Source: Treponema sp. (GTDB lineage Bacteria; Spirochaetota; Spirochaetia; Treponematales; Breznakiellaceae). Taken from it: a stretch of DNA of 16,534 nt. The stretch covers positions 1 through 16,534 of the forward strand of contig JAIWNU010000133.1 of the NCBI GenBank assembly GCA_020216655.1, in the 5' to 3' direction. Each line of letters starts with the position of its first letter. Positions within the stretch are counted from its first letter, which is position 1. Shown piece by piece: positions 1 through 8,500 of the stretch. The notes under the pieces were generated by a model that did no database searches, had not been told where the DNA came from, and saw nothing but the letters and a program-made list of their open reading frames with translations. The translations under genes were made by a program, and so were the position numbers.

Positions 1-560
1 CCCTTTGGGGGAGTAATTATCCAAAACACCTTAAGCTGCCCTTCGCCCGCGTTAGCCAGTACATGGGGCGCATCGGAGCGAAAACTAGCCGAGTCGCCGG
101 GGTTCAGCCGGTACGTTTTGGTACCCACGGTCAATTCTGCAGTTCCTTCTACCACAACTCCTAATTCCCAGCCTGCATGCCCATATTCACGGGCGCCGGT
201 CTTTCCGTTTTTCTCGATTGTGATATAATAAGCTTCTATACCGTCCTGGCCCTGGGAAGCTGCATCGAGCTGGGCAAGCCGTTCGTACAGGACACCACCG
301 GGCCGGGTAAAGGTTGCCCTTTCATCGGCATGGATTACCTGCACCGCCCGTTCGCGCCTGAAATCGGAGAAGAGGTACTCCAAATCGATATCCAGCGCCT
401 CTGCCAGCGAAAGCAGAGTATCGATAGCCGGCGAAACCCGGTTTCGTTCTATCTGGGAGACAAGGCTTTCGCTTACCCCGGCCCGGTCTGCCACTTCCTT
501 CAGGGTAAGGGAACGCCGTTCTCTGACCGCGCGAATTTTTTCTCCAAAGCGGTAGTGCAT
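1..560 (-). CDS. XRE-family regulator with C-terminal cupin domain (3' end cut by window edge)
   Basis: I translated this frame directly; it is open to the left edge, giving at least 186 residues, which is about the full usual length of XRE-cupin regulators (roughly 180-200). Residues ~5-60 form an HTH of the Cro/C1 type (KEVADRAGVSESLVSQIERN, then SPAIDTLLSLAEAL). Residues ~105-186 form a cupin barrel (GWELGVVVEGTAELTVG, then LNPGDSASF and an APHVLAN segment). The family binds DNA as a dimer, with the cupin sensing a small ligand, often in amino-acid, polyamine or redox metabolism; the ligand here is unknown. The ATG at 558-560 is preceded by a strong AGGAGG-like ribosome site about 6 nt away. 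It is transcribed divergently from the thioredoxin-like gene at 711, so it may regulate that pair, itself or both. Only the last few residues and the stop are probably missing. Confidence 0.88.
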   Translation of the reverse strand, partial: MHYRFGEKIRAVRERRSLTLKEVADRAGVSESLVSQIERNRVSPAIDTLLSLAEALDIDLEYLFSDFRRERAVQVIHADERATFTRPGGVLYERLAQLDAASQGQDGIEAYYITIEKNGKTGAREYGHAGWELGVVVEGTAELTVGTKTYRLNPGDSASFRSDAPHVLANAGEGQLKVFWIITPPK

Positions 561-591
561 GTTAACCCTCCTTTAATATAAATGTAGCATA

Positions 592-624
592 TTAAGTATA
601 GTTAAAGTTACAGCGTTTTGTCAA
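592..624 (-). promoter_or_regulatory. Probable promoter of the XRE-cupin gene with overlapping imperfect palindrome
   Basis: Reading the minus strand, TTGACA (619-624) and TATACT (595-600) are separated by 18 bp, close to the sigma-70 consensus. The -10 box lies within the imperfect palindrome TTAACTATACTTAA (592-605), a plausible autoregulatory site for the HTH protein. This was read by eye; no binding data. Confidence 0.5.
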
Positions 625-674
625 CCAGAGAAAAATAAGTTATCTCAGGCACTCATATCATATAAAAAGATATC

Positions 675-703
675 TTTACGAAAAATATGTTTTTCTATAT
701 ATT
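675..703 (+). promoter_or_regulatory. Candidate promoter for the thioredoxin/Fe-S pair, placing the transcript start at the ATG
   Basis: TTTACG (675-680) and TATATT (698-703) are exactly 17 bp apart. The predicted transcription start, about 7 nt after the -10 box, falls at or next to the ATG at 711. No Shine-Dalgarno sequence precedes that ATG, so a leaderless mRNA is the simplest reading. The region is AT-rich, so chance matches are possible. Confidence 0.4.
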
Positions 704-710
704 ATAAATC

Positions 711-1040
711 ATGAATACTCTTTCCAGCTTTGACGAATTTCAGCAGCTTGTTTCACAGGAACCGGCGGTGCTTTTTTATTGCTCTACCCCCACCTGCGGA
801 GTATGTGCCAGCATTAAACCTAAGATCATTAGTTTGATGAATGAACAGTTCCCTAAAATGAAGCTTTTCTATGTTGATACCGCAGCTTTGCCTGAGTTCC
901 GGGGACAACTTTCGGTCTATTCGGTTCCCGCTATACTCGGATATTTTCAGGGCAAAGAACTAATACGGGAAGCTCGCAATTTCGGTATTATGGAACTGGC
1001 CAACAAAATTGATCGTTATTATGGAATGATATTCGAATGA
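711..1040 (+). CDS. Small thioredoxin-fold protein with CGVC active site
   Basis: The protein has 109 residues, the normal size for a single thioredoxin domain. The redox motif CGVC is at residues 29-32 and the expected cis-proline at residue 73 (YSVPAI). The usual Trp before the first Cys is absent (TPTCGVC), and Val replaces the Pro of CGPC, which in this family tends to shift the redox potential. There is no signal peptide, so it should act in the cytoplasm. Its TGA stop overlaps the ATG of the next gene, a membrane protein with ferredoxin-like Cys motifs, so the two are likely translated together and may exchange electrons. The ATG at 711 has no visible ribosome site; the next Met (residue 43) would destroy the fold, so 711 is retained. 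It may not be a general thioredoxin; a dedicated electron carrier or assembly factor is equally possible. Confidence 0.85.
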   Translation: MNTLSSFDEFQQLVSQEPAVLFYCSTPTCGVCASIKPKIISLMNEQFPKMKLFYVDTAALPEFRGQLSVYSVPAILGYFQGKELIREARNFGIMELANKIDRYYGMIFE

Positions 1041-1537
1041 AACAGATCAATCTTTATAAGAGCAAAAAGAAATACCTTTCAGTCCTCTTTGTTTTGCTGG
1101 TGGGAGTTGGCGGCTACTTTTATCCCCTAGTGGGGCTTTTAGTAATTGGGCTCATAATCCTTGCGGTGGCTCTTAATTTCCGGAGCACCCGTTATTTCTG
1201 CGGCCACATTTGTCCAAACGGGGCATCCCTGAGCACCGTTCTGACACCCATCTCCCGTAAGCGCAGGCTGCCTCAATTCTTATACGCCCCTGAAATTAGA
1301 CGGGCGCTGTGCGGTTTTATGCTCTTTTGCATGGTAAACCTCCTAGTTCGTTTCGGTCGAGCTTGGTCAGAGGTAGGCCGAATTTTCTGGGCAATCTATG
1401 TTATCTCCCTAGGCATCAGCTATACGATGGGGCTTTTTTATAAACCCCGTGCATGGTGCGCTGTTTGCCCCATGGGAACCTTGCAGGACACTATCGCCGG
1501 GACATCGGGAAAGGGAGAGGTCAAAGCCGAATCTTAA
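1037..1537 (+). CDS. Membrane protein with NapH/polyferredoxin-like Cys motifs
   Basis: The protein has 166 residues. Hydrophobic segments at about 14-30, 31-48, 90-105 and 113-135 suggest four membrane helices. Between and after them are two Cys motifs, CGHICPNG (C55, C59) and CAVCPMG (C141, C144). They resemble the CxxxCP motifs of the NapH/NosR/YccM membrane ferredoxin family, and together give four Cys, enough for one [4Fe-4S] cluster at the membrane surface. It is much shorter than NapH or NosR and lacks the separate soluble two-cluster ferredoxin domain. The start ATG overlaps the stop of the thioredoxin-like gene (ATGA), suggesting translational coupling. Its last 17 bp overlap the end of the convergent chemoreceptor gene. 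A role in passing electrons between a membrane donor and the thioredoxin-like protein is my inference; no substrate can be named. Confidence 0.8.
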   Translation: MKQINLYKSKKKYLSVLFVLLVGVGGYFYPLVGLLVIGLIILAVALNFRSTRYFCGHICPNGASLSTVLTPISRKRRLPQFLYAPEIRRALCGFMLFCMVNLLVRFGRAWSEVGRIFWAIYVISLGISYTMGLFYKPRAWCAVCPMGTLQDTIAGTSGKGEVKAES

Positions 1538-3728
1538 AGGTCGCGGTTTCCCGAATGAGTACAGCCAATTCTTCCCGGTTTGCTTTTTCTAGCTGCACCA
1601 TTTTTTGCATCGATGTACGAATATCCTTGCCATAACTGTCGATATCGTCCATTTTTTCTTTCAGGTTTTCCGACCGCTGGGACAGAAGCTGCGCCTGTTC
1701 CAGCACCGATGCATTTTGCTGCCGCAGGGCAGCGGACTGGCTGCGAACCTCCGCAGTAATTTTGTGGAGCTGAGCCAGGGTTTCAAGCACCTGTTCAGAA
1801 CCCTGTTTTTGTTCTTCCAAAGAAGTTTTTACCTGGGAAGAAAGCGCATCAACCTGGTTAACCTTTTCCAAAATCTCATTAAATGAAGTCTCCACCGCAA
1901 CTATGCCAGACACCATGGAATCTATGGCAGCCCGTACCGATTTTAAGGCCCGGCCTGATTCCTTGGATTTTACCGCCGAAGATTCCGCAAGATTGCGGAT
2001 TTCGTCGGCCACTACGGCAAAGCCTTTACCAGCCTCACCCGCATGGGCGGCCTCGATTGCTGCGTTCATGGCCAGCAGGTTGGTCCGGGCAGCGATACCC
2101 GCAATGGTGCTGTTAACCTCCAAAAGATTTTCCGACTTTCCAGATACATCCCGTGCTAAACTTGATACTGCAGCAAGCCGGTCCCGGCCTTGGTCTGAGA
2201 CCTCTTTTAAGGAAAGAACGGAATTGGAAACCATATCCATGTTTGATGCAATTGAATTAACATTGGCGGTCATTTCTTCCACCGCTGCGGAAGATTCCTG
2301 GAGCCGGCGAGCCTGGTTTTCGATGTTGCTGTCCAGGTTCAGTATGGTTTCCAAATTTTCCTGCATAAAACCGGTCACCTGTTTTACCATAGAAACCTGA
2401 TCGTACAGGGCTTGGTGCATGCTGTTAATCGCCTGTGCAATCTGATCGACATCCATCCCTGTTTGTTCTGTCTGCTGATTCGATATATCTTCGAGGGATG
2501 CCAGCGCAGCCGCAGTTCCCTTGATGCGGGAGATAAGAACCGACAATTTTTCCAATAATTCATCGATTGTTTTTCCCAAATCCCCGATCTCGTCGTTACC
2601 GAGGCCGTCAAAATGAACGGTAAAATCTCCTTTACCAACCGGGTCCAAGAGGGATTTGAACAGCTTGAGCGGCTTTATGGTCTCAGTGGTAATAATAAAA
2701 ATGACCAAAATCGTAAAAATAAAGATCACCACCGCCCCCACGATACTGATGGTACGGAACAGATTCAGGGAAGCTAAGAGTTCATTTTTGGGGACCAGAA
2801 CGGAACAGAGCCAGCTGCCTGTTCCTTCTTTCAATATTATTGGGAAAAAGAGGACATAATACTGCTGCGTTCCGAGGGAGTACCAGCTGTTTAAGATTTT
2901 GGTTTCTGTGCTTGGCGATGCATTCATGAGATGTTCATTGATGGCAGAACTTAAACCTGCATCAAAAACATCGCTGTATTTTTTGCCAATATGATCTTGG
3001 TTCCGGTCGGACAATATAGTTCCTGATCCAGAAACAAGCAGTACATAACCAGATTGAGCGTACTTAAAGGTTTGGACATAGTCGATAATCATTTTAAGGG
3101 ATATATCAACCCCGCAGACCCCAAGAAAGGTTTTGTTTTGGTCGTAAAGAGGTATCGCAATGCTCGTATTGATAACCGCAGTGCCGTCTACCTCATCCTG
3201 ATAGGGCTCCATAATGAGGAGTTTTCCTGCCTTTTTAGGCTCCGCAAAATTAGCAGCTTCAAAATAATCAGCGTCTTTTATAATTTTAATAGTATCGTTG
3301 GTTCGGCTTGTATATAGGCCAAAGGATCCCTGCGCATCCCAACCGTCCTTATCTGCAAATTGAGCATCCTTGCCATCCCATTGATTTCTGTCAAAAACAG
3401 TCCAAACGGTAAAAAGATCAGGATGTCTTTTGTGTATCGAAGCAAACAGGGGACCTATAAGATTCCTGTCCCGGACACCCTCAGATCGGAGAGTATCCAG
3501 GGTAGCTGCCATGGTTTTTACAATCCGGGCCTTTTCCTCTAGACTTGCTTGAATTGTATCGGCCATGCTTTTTCCCGCCAGATACACATTACGGGCCGTT
3601 CCTTCCTGTAATGTTCTATTTATAAACCATGAAAGCACCAAAACGACGGTGCCAAGAGACAACAAAAGGACCGGAACCGTCCATAATATAAACCGGTCCC
3701 GGATTGAATTAATACGCAGTTTTTTCAT
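1521..3728 (-). CDS. Methyl-accepting chemotaxis protein with extracytoplasmic dCache-type sensor
   Basis: The protein has 735 residues with the full chemoreceptor architecture. A membrane helix lies at ~13-35, a periplasmic double-Cache-like sensor at ~40-320 (with the EPYQDEVDG segment and the IPLYDQ...[10 protein letters not shown] strand typical of Cache folds), a second helix at ~327-349, HAMP at ~350-405, and a long signalling coiled coil. Its hairpin tip, around 553-590, carries the conserved core [20 protein letters not shown]. It should form trimers of dimers with CheA and CheW and control flagellar motors. The complete amino-acid-binding Cache motif was not seen, so the ligand is unknown. 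The C-terminus lacks a CheR-tethering NWETF-like pentapeptide. It starts 33 bp after the hydrogenase stop codon on the same strand with no terminator between, so it is probably in the hydrogenase operon. No ribosome site is visible before the ATG. Confidence 0.93.
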   Translation of the reverse strand: MKKLRINSIRDRFILWTVPVLLLSLGTVVLVLSWFINRTLQEGTARNVYLAGKSMADTIQASLEEKARIVKTMAATLDTLRSEGVRDRNLIGPLFASIHKRHPDLFTVWTVFDRNQWDGKDAQFADKDGWDAQGSFGLYTSRTNDTIKIIKDADYFEAANFAEPKKAGKLLIMEPYQDEVDGTAVINTSIAIPLYDQNKTFLGVCGVDISLKMIIDYVQTFKYAQSGYVLLVSGSGTILSDRNQDHIGKKYSDVFDAGLSSAINEHLMNASPSTETKILNSWYSLGTQQYYVLFFPIILKEGTGSWLCSVLVPKNELLASLNLFRTISIVGAVVIFIFTILVIFIITTETIKPLKLFKSLLDPVGKGDFTVHFDGLGNDEIGDLGKTIDELLEKLSVLISRIKGTAAALASLEDISNQQTEQTGMDVDQIAQAINSMHQALYDQVSMVKQVTGFMQENLETILNLDSNIENQARRLQESSAAVEEMTANVNSIASNMDMVSNSVLSLKEVSDQGRDRLAAVSSLARDVSGKSENLLEVNSTIAGIAARTNLLAMNAAIEAAHAGEAGKGFAVVADEIRNLAESSAVKSKESGRALKSVRAAIDSMVSGIVAVETSFNEILEKVNQVDALSSQVKTSLEEQKQGSEQVLETLAQLHKITAEVRSQSAALRQQNASVLEQAQLLSQRSENLKEKMDDIDSYGKDIRTSMQKMVQLEKANREELAVLIRETATFKIRL

Positions 3729-3739
3729 ATTACATAACT

Positions 3740-3765
3740 GTTATACAGCTTTTGTGCATTGTCAA
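3740..3765 (-). promoter_or_regulatory. Possible internal promoter and small palindrome before the chemoreceptor gene
   Basis: On the minus strand TTGACA (3760-3765) overlaps the hydrogenase stop codon and TATAAC (3740-3745) follows after only 14 bp, shorter than the usual spacing. The -10 area includes CTGTATAACAG, an inverted repeat with a 3-nt centre. It could give the chemoreceptor gene its own, possibly leaderless, transcript in addition to read-through from the hydrogenase genes. Confidence 0.25.
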
Positions 3766-5546
3766 CTTATTTTTCGATATGTAGTATGAAGCAGTTCATG
3801 GGATAGGTGCCCCAGGGGCTTTTCCAGAAATTCCCGATACAGGGCCTGTACCTCAGGATTTTCATGGGACTTGCGGACCGGAAGCAGCCTGTCTTCCTTA
3901 TAAATAGAAGCTTGCCGATGGGCAATTTTCTCCTGGCTCGGCCCTAAGGGTTGGCCTCCTCCGCCGACACAGCCTCCGGGACAGGTCATTATTTCCACAA
4001 AGGCGTAGGGGCTCGTTCCCGCAGCAATTTCATCAAGAATAATACGGGCATTTTTAAGGGTATGAGCCACCGCTACGGTGAGCTTCTTGCCATCCAGGTC
4101 GAGTGTTGCGGTCCTGATATGCTGGTTACCCCGGAGGGCTTCCAATTCGAGGTTTTGTAAGGCCTTTCCGGTTACCAGTTCATAGGCGGTGCGGACCGCC
4201 GCTTCCATAACACCCCCGGTATTGGCAAAAATAGTAGCCGCGCCGGTACTCCGGCCCAGGGGATCATCGAATAGTTCCTGGGGTAATTTGGTAAAATCAA
4301 GGCCGATGCGCCGAACCATCCGGGCTAGTTCCCGGGTCGTCAAAGCTGCATCCACATCATAGAAGGGTTCATAGGCCCTCCCCTGTTCCTTCCACCATTG
4401 CCAGGCTGAACGCATTTCGCTCCGTTTGGCTTCGAACTTTTTAGCCGTACAGGGCATGATGGAAACCACCGCTATCTGCGACGGGTCTAGGCCCATCTTT
4501 TTCGCCCAGTAGGTCTTTGCTATTGCACCGAACATCTGCTGGGGCGACTTGCAGGTAGAAAGATGACCTGTGAGGCTGGGATAGAAAGTTTCAATAAAGT
4601 TAATCCAGCCGGGAGAACAGGAGGTAATCATGGGGAGAAGCGGTTTCTCGCCCCGCTGGGCAGCGGACAGGCGCTGTATAAGTTCAGAGCCTTCTTCCAT
4701 AATGGTAAGGTCTGCGGTAAATTGGGTATCGAACACATAGGAAAAACCAAGGCGGCGCAGGGCTGCGACCATCTGGCCTGTCACAAGGGCCCCGCTTTCC
4801 ATACCCAGGGCTTCTCCCAGAGATGCTCTGATTGCCGGGGCGGTTTGGACCACCACCACCTTATCCGGGTTATGAAGCAGTGCAAACACCTCTTCGGTTT
4901 GGTCCCGTTCAGTGAGAGCCCCGGTGGGACACACCAGGGTACACTGGCCGCAGGAGACACAGACCGATTCCGAAAGGGCCCTGTTCATAAAGGTCCCCAC
5001 ATGGGTTTTAATGCCCCGCCCGACAAAGTCTATGGCGGAGACGGTCTGTAGTTCCCGGCATACGGATACGCAGCGGCCGCAGAGTATACATTTATCGTTC
5101 TCCCGCTGTACGCCCCAGCCTTGGAAATCTGGGGGGAAAGCCGGTCTTGTGCGTGGGAAGCGGCGGGAGCGGATACCGAGCAGCTGGGCCATATCCTGCA
5201 ATTCGCAGGAACCGTTTCTGAGACAGGTTTGGCAATCTTCCGGGTGATTGGCAAGGAGTAATTCTACCGCGGTTTTCCGGGCCGACATGACCCGCTGGCT
5301 GTGGGTTTTTATATTCATACCAGGGGTTACGGCCTGCACACAGGAGCGGAGGAGGCTTTTTGCACCCTCTACCTCCACCACACAGACCCCGCAGGAGGCA
5401 CTTGAACAGACTCCTTCCAAGTGGCAAAGGGTGGGGATCTGTATGCCCGCAGTTTTTGCAGCTTGGAGGATGCTTGTCCCCTGGGGGACCGAAAGGGATC
5501 TTCCATCTATGGTGATCTGAACTTGAGATTCTGTCATGCTATCCAT
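3762..5546 (-). CDS. hndD: [FeFe]-hydrogenase catalytic subunit, HndD/HydA type
   Basis: The protein has 594 residues, close to the roughly 585 of HndD. Cluster domains appear in order. A plant-type [2Fe-2S] domain has C41, C52, C55, C69. A His-ligated [4Fe-4S] site has H101, C105, C108, C114. Two ferredoxin clusters have C153/156/159/163 and C196/199/202/206. The H-cluster domain has L1 TSCSPGW (308-314), L2 MPCTAKKFE (364-372, C366) and L3 EIMTCPGGCVGGGGQP (518-533, C522 and C526). The C-terminal ~55 residues match the iron-hydrogenase small-subunit segment, here fused. L1 has Ser where the classical motif has a second Cys. The enzyme interconverts H2 and protons, receiving or giving electrons through the other two subunits encoded upstream. 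The ATG at 5544-5546 has GGAGG at good spacing; the Met at residue 4 is less well placed. No HydE, HydF or HydG maturase lies in the window. Confidence 0.95.
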   Translation of the reverse strand: MDSMTESQVQITIDGRSLSVPQGTSILQAAKTAGIQIPTLCHLEGVCSSASCGVCVVEVEGAKSLLRSCVQAVTPGMNIKTHSQRVMSARKTAVELLLANHPEDCQTCLRNGSCELQDMAQLLGIRSRRFPRTRPAFPPDFQGWGVQRENDKCILCGRCVSVCRELQTVSAIDFVGRGIKTHVGTFMNRALSESVCVSCGQCTLVCPTGALTERDQTEEVFALLHNPDKVVVVQTAPAIRASLGEALGMESGALVTGQMVAALRRLGFSYVFDTQFTADLTIMEEGSELIQRLSAAQRGEKPLLPMITSCSPGWINFIETFYPSLTGHLSTCKSPQQMFGAIAKTYWAKKMGLDPSQIAVVSIMPCTAKKFEAKRSEMRSAWQWWKEQGRAYEPFYDVDAALTTRELARMVRRIGLDFTKLPQELFDDPLGRSTGAATIFANTGGVMEAAVRTAYELVTGKALQNLELEALRGNQHIRTATLDLDGKKLTVAVAHTLKNARIILDEIAAGTSPYAFVEIMTCPGGCVGGGGQPLGPSQEKIAHRQASIYKEDRLLPVRKSHENPEVQALYREFLEKPLGHLSHELLHTTYRKIS

Positions 5547-5563
5547 ACACTACCTCCGAGAAC

Positions 5564-8500
5564 CTACCGCCAGGGACTCATGGCATTTGAACGGACATCG
5601 CAGCGCAGACAGCGCCGTGCTTCCCGCAGAGCATCTTCCCCGTTAAAACCGAAGGATATTTCCTGGAAATTACCCTTTCGGTCTTCGGGGGGCACCAATT
5701 TGGGCCGGCCCATGGGGCTCGGCTCGACTTCCGCTGGCACCGTCATAGGATATGAGTACTGTTTGTACAATTCGGAGAAAATATCCCGGTTCATCAGGGC
5801 CTGGTCGATTGATCGAGCAACGGACTTGCCGAGCCCCATGGCCTCCGCTGCGGTTGCGGGCCCGGTAACTGCGTCTCCGATGGCATAGACGTTTCCTTGT
5901 ACCTTCCCCGTGATATGGTTCACCCGAATACGGCCGTCCCGTTCTACCGGAAAGCCCTGCTGTGCAATCGATTCGGAAAGGACACGCTCGCCAACCGCTA
6001 TGAACACATCATCGCAGGGAATGTCCACAGTCCGGTCCGTCGGAACCGGTTTTGGCCGGCCCGATTCATCGATACCGCCGGGCTTCATCACCCGGAACCG
6101 CACCGCCTGGACATGGCCCGCCGATCCGGTAATTTCCTCCGGCTGGAGCATATATTCAAAACGGATACCCTCTTCTTCCGCACCGGCCAGTTCTACCGCA
6201 TTGGCAGGCATCTCGGTCCTGCTGCGCCGGTATACTAGGGTAACTTCTTTGCCAAGCCGGAAAAGGGTTCTGGCGGTGTCGATAGCCACATTGCCGCCGC
6301 CAATAACGAGACAGCGATTTTCTATTTTTTTAGCTTGGGCCGGAGATTGTCCCAGGGCCTGACCCCGCGTATCGCTTCGTGTATCGCTTCGAGATAGGCT
6401 CGGCGAGGTGCCAAGGGCGAAGGCTTCAAGCCATGCATACCCTGGGTGCACCCCCGCCAGGTCCTCTCCGGGAATTCCGAGGGGCCGGTCGCCCTGGGCT
6501 CCGATAGCCACAATGACCGCGTCGTAGCGGGATTTAAGTTCATCAATCTGACCATCCCGACCGAGTTTCCAATTAAAGGTAAAACGGACCCCCAATTTTT
6601 TCCACAACTCCAATTCCCGGTCTAAGATGTCCTTAGGAAGCCGGTAAGCGGGGATGCCGTAACGGAGTATGCCCCCCGCCTTAGGATGGGACTCGTAAAT
6701 CATGACCCGATGACCCAGCCGGATAAGGTAAAAAGCCGCTGCAAGTCCCGCAGGTCCGGCGCCGACGATGGCGATTTCTTTACCCGTATCGGGCTTCTTT
6801 TCCCGGACCAGTTTTTGCCAGATTTCCTTATCCTTTCCTAACTTGTACATGGTGTCCGCCAGATACCGGTGGATTTCTCCTTGAGCGACGCTTTCGTCCA
6901 AGGTCTCACGGCGGCAGCGCATCTGACAATGAAAGTGGCAAATACGGCCCATGGAAGCGGGAAGCGGATTATCCCGGAGTGTGAGTTCGTAGGCATCTTC
7001 GATGCGGCCTTCGGAAAGCAGGGCCAGGTAGCCCGGAATATTCATATGGAGGGGACAGGAATTTTCGCAGAGGGCCTCATAAAGGCTTTCGCAGACCCCG
7101 GCGGTACAGCGTTTTTCTGCTATATGTTTTTCATACTCTTGCCGGAAATATTGGAGGGTTGTCAGCACGGGGTTTGCCGCGGTTTGGCCTAAGGCACAGA
7201 GGGACGCATCTTTAAGGGTGTGGGCGAGCTCTTCAAGTTCCTCCAGGTCCTTAAGGCTCCCCTTGCCGGAGCTAATATCAGTAAGGATTCTGAGCATCTG
7301 GGCAGTGCCTTCCCGGCAGGGGGCGCACTTTCCGCAGGATTCGGAGGCGGTAAAGCCCGTAAAATACCGGGCCACATCCACCATACAGTTGTCCTGGTCC
7401 ATGACCACCATGCCCCCTGAACCCATAATGGCCCCCAGGGCGGTGAGGGATTCATAATCCACAGGGACTGGAAATTTATCCGCCGGAATACAGCCGCCTG
7501 AGGGGCCGCCCGTTTGGACTGCCCGGATATGCTTTCTATTGCCTGCGCCTTCTCCCATACCGTAAATGATCGTATTAAGCGGAGTCCCCAGAGGCAGTTC
7601 CACGAGACCCGTATTTTTGACCTTTCCCACAAGGCTAAAGACCTTGGTTCCCGGACTTTTTTCCGTACCAATGGTTCTGAAATAGGAAGCGCCCCTTGCA
7701 ACAATGACCGGTATGTTGCACCAGGTTTCTACATTGTTGATATCCGTGGGATATCCCTGGTAGCCCTTTTGGGCCGGGAAGGGAGGCCGAGGCAGGGGCC
7801 TGCCGGCCTTGCCCTCCGCACTGGCAATAAGGGCCGTTTCTTCGCCACAGACAAAGGCGCCGGCGCCGCAGACCAGTTCAAGGTCAAAGGAAAAATCAGT
7901 CCCCAGAACATGGGGCCCCAGGATTCCATAAGACCGGGCAGCATCGATGGCTTTCCGCAGCCGCTCCACCGCCAGGGGGTATTCGGCCCGGACGTAAACA
8001 AAGCCATGACGGGCCCCGGTCGCGTAGGCCCCGATGAGCATCCCCTCCAGCAGCATATGGGGGTCGCTTTCTATTTCGTTCCGGTTCATGTAAGCGCCCG
8101 GGTCGCCCTCATCGGCATTGCAGATAATGTATTTTTCGTCTCCCTTATTTACCTTAAGAAGCTGCCATTTCTTGCCCGTCGGGAAACCGGCCCCGCCCCG
8201 GCCCCGTAAACCCGACTGTACTACCGCCTCTATAACCTCGTCAGGCCCCATGCTGGTCAGCGCTTTATACAGGGCCCGGTAGCCTCCCACGGCAAGGTAT
8301 TCATCAATATTTTCTGGATCGATAAGCCCCGCATCCCGGAGTACCAGCTTTTCCTGGCCCGAAAAAAAGGACAAATCCTTCCATTCCGGTACCTCGGGGA
8401 AGGCGTCTCCGAAATTTAGCTCGCTGGTTCTGAAATCCCAGCGTGATATTTTAGCCCGAGCTCGTCTTGCAAAACGGGTGAACGCATCAGAGCTTTCCAG

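Noticed and set aside
177..581. Plus-strand 134-residue open frame at the left end
   Set aside because: It is antisense to the XRE-cupin gene, whose HTH and cupin motifs are unmistakable; the plus frame has no recognisable domain.
6369..6392. Tandem repeat as a CRISPR or phase-variation element
   Set aside because: Only two 12-bp copies, in frame, in a protein loop; no spacers and no frame effect.
7514..8209. Plus-strand 231-residue open frame inside the hydrogenase flavoprotein gene
   Set aside because: It is a frame shadow of the conserved NuoF-like coding sequence in codon-biased DNA; no domain or ribosome site.
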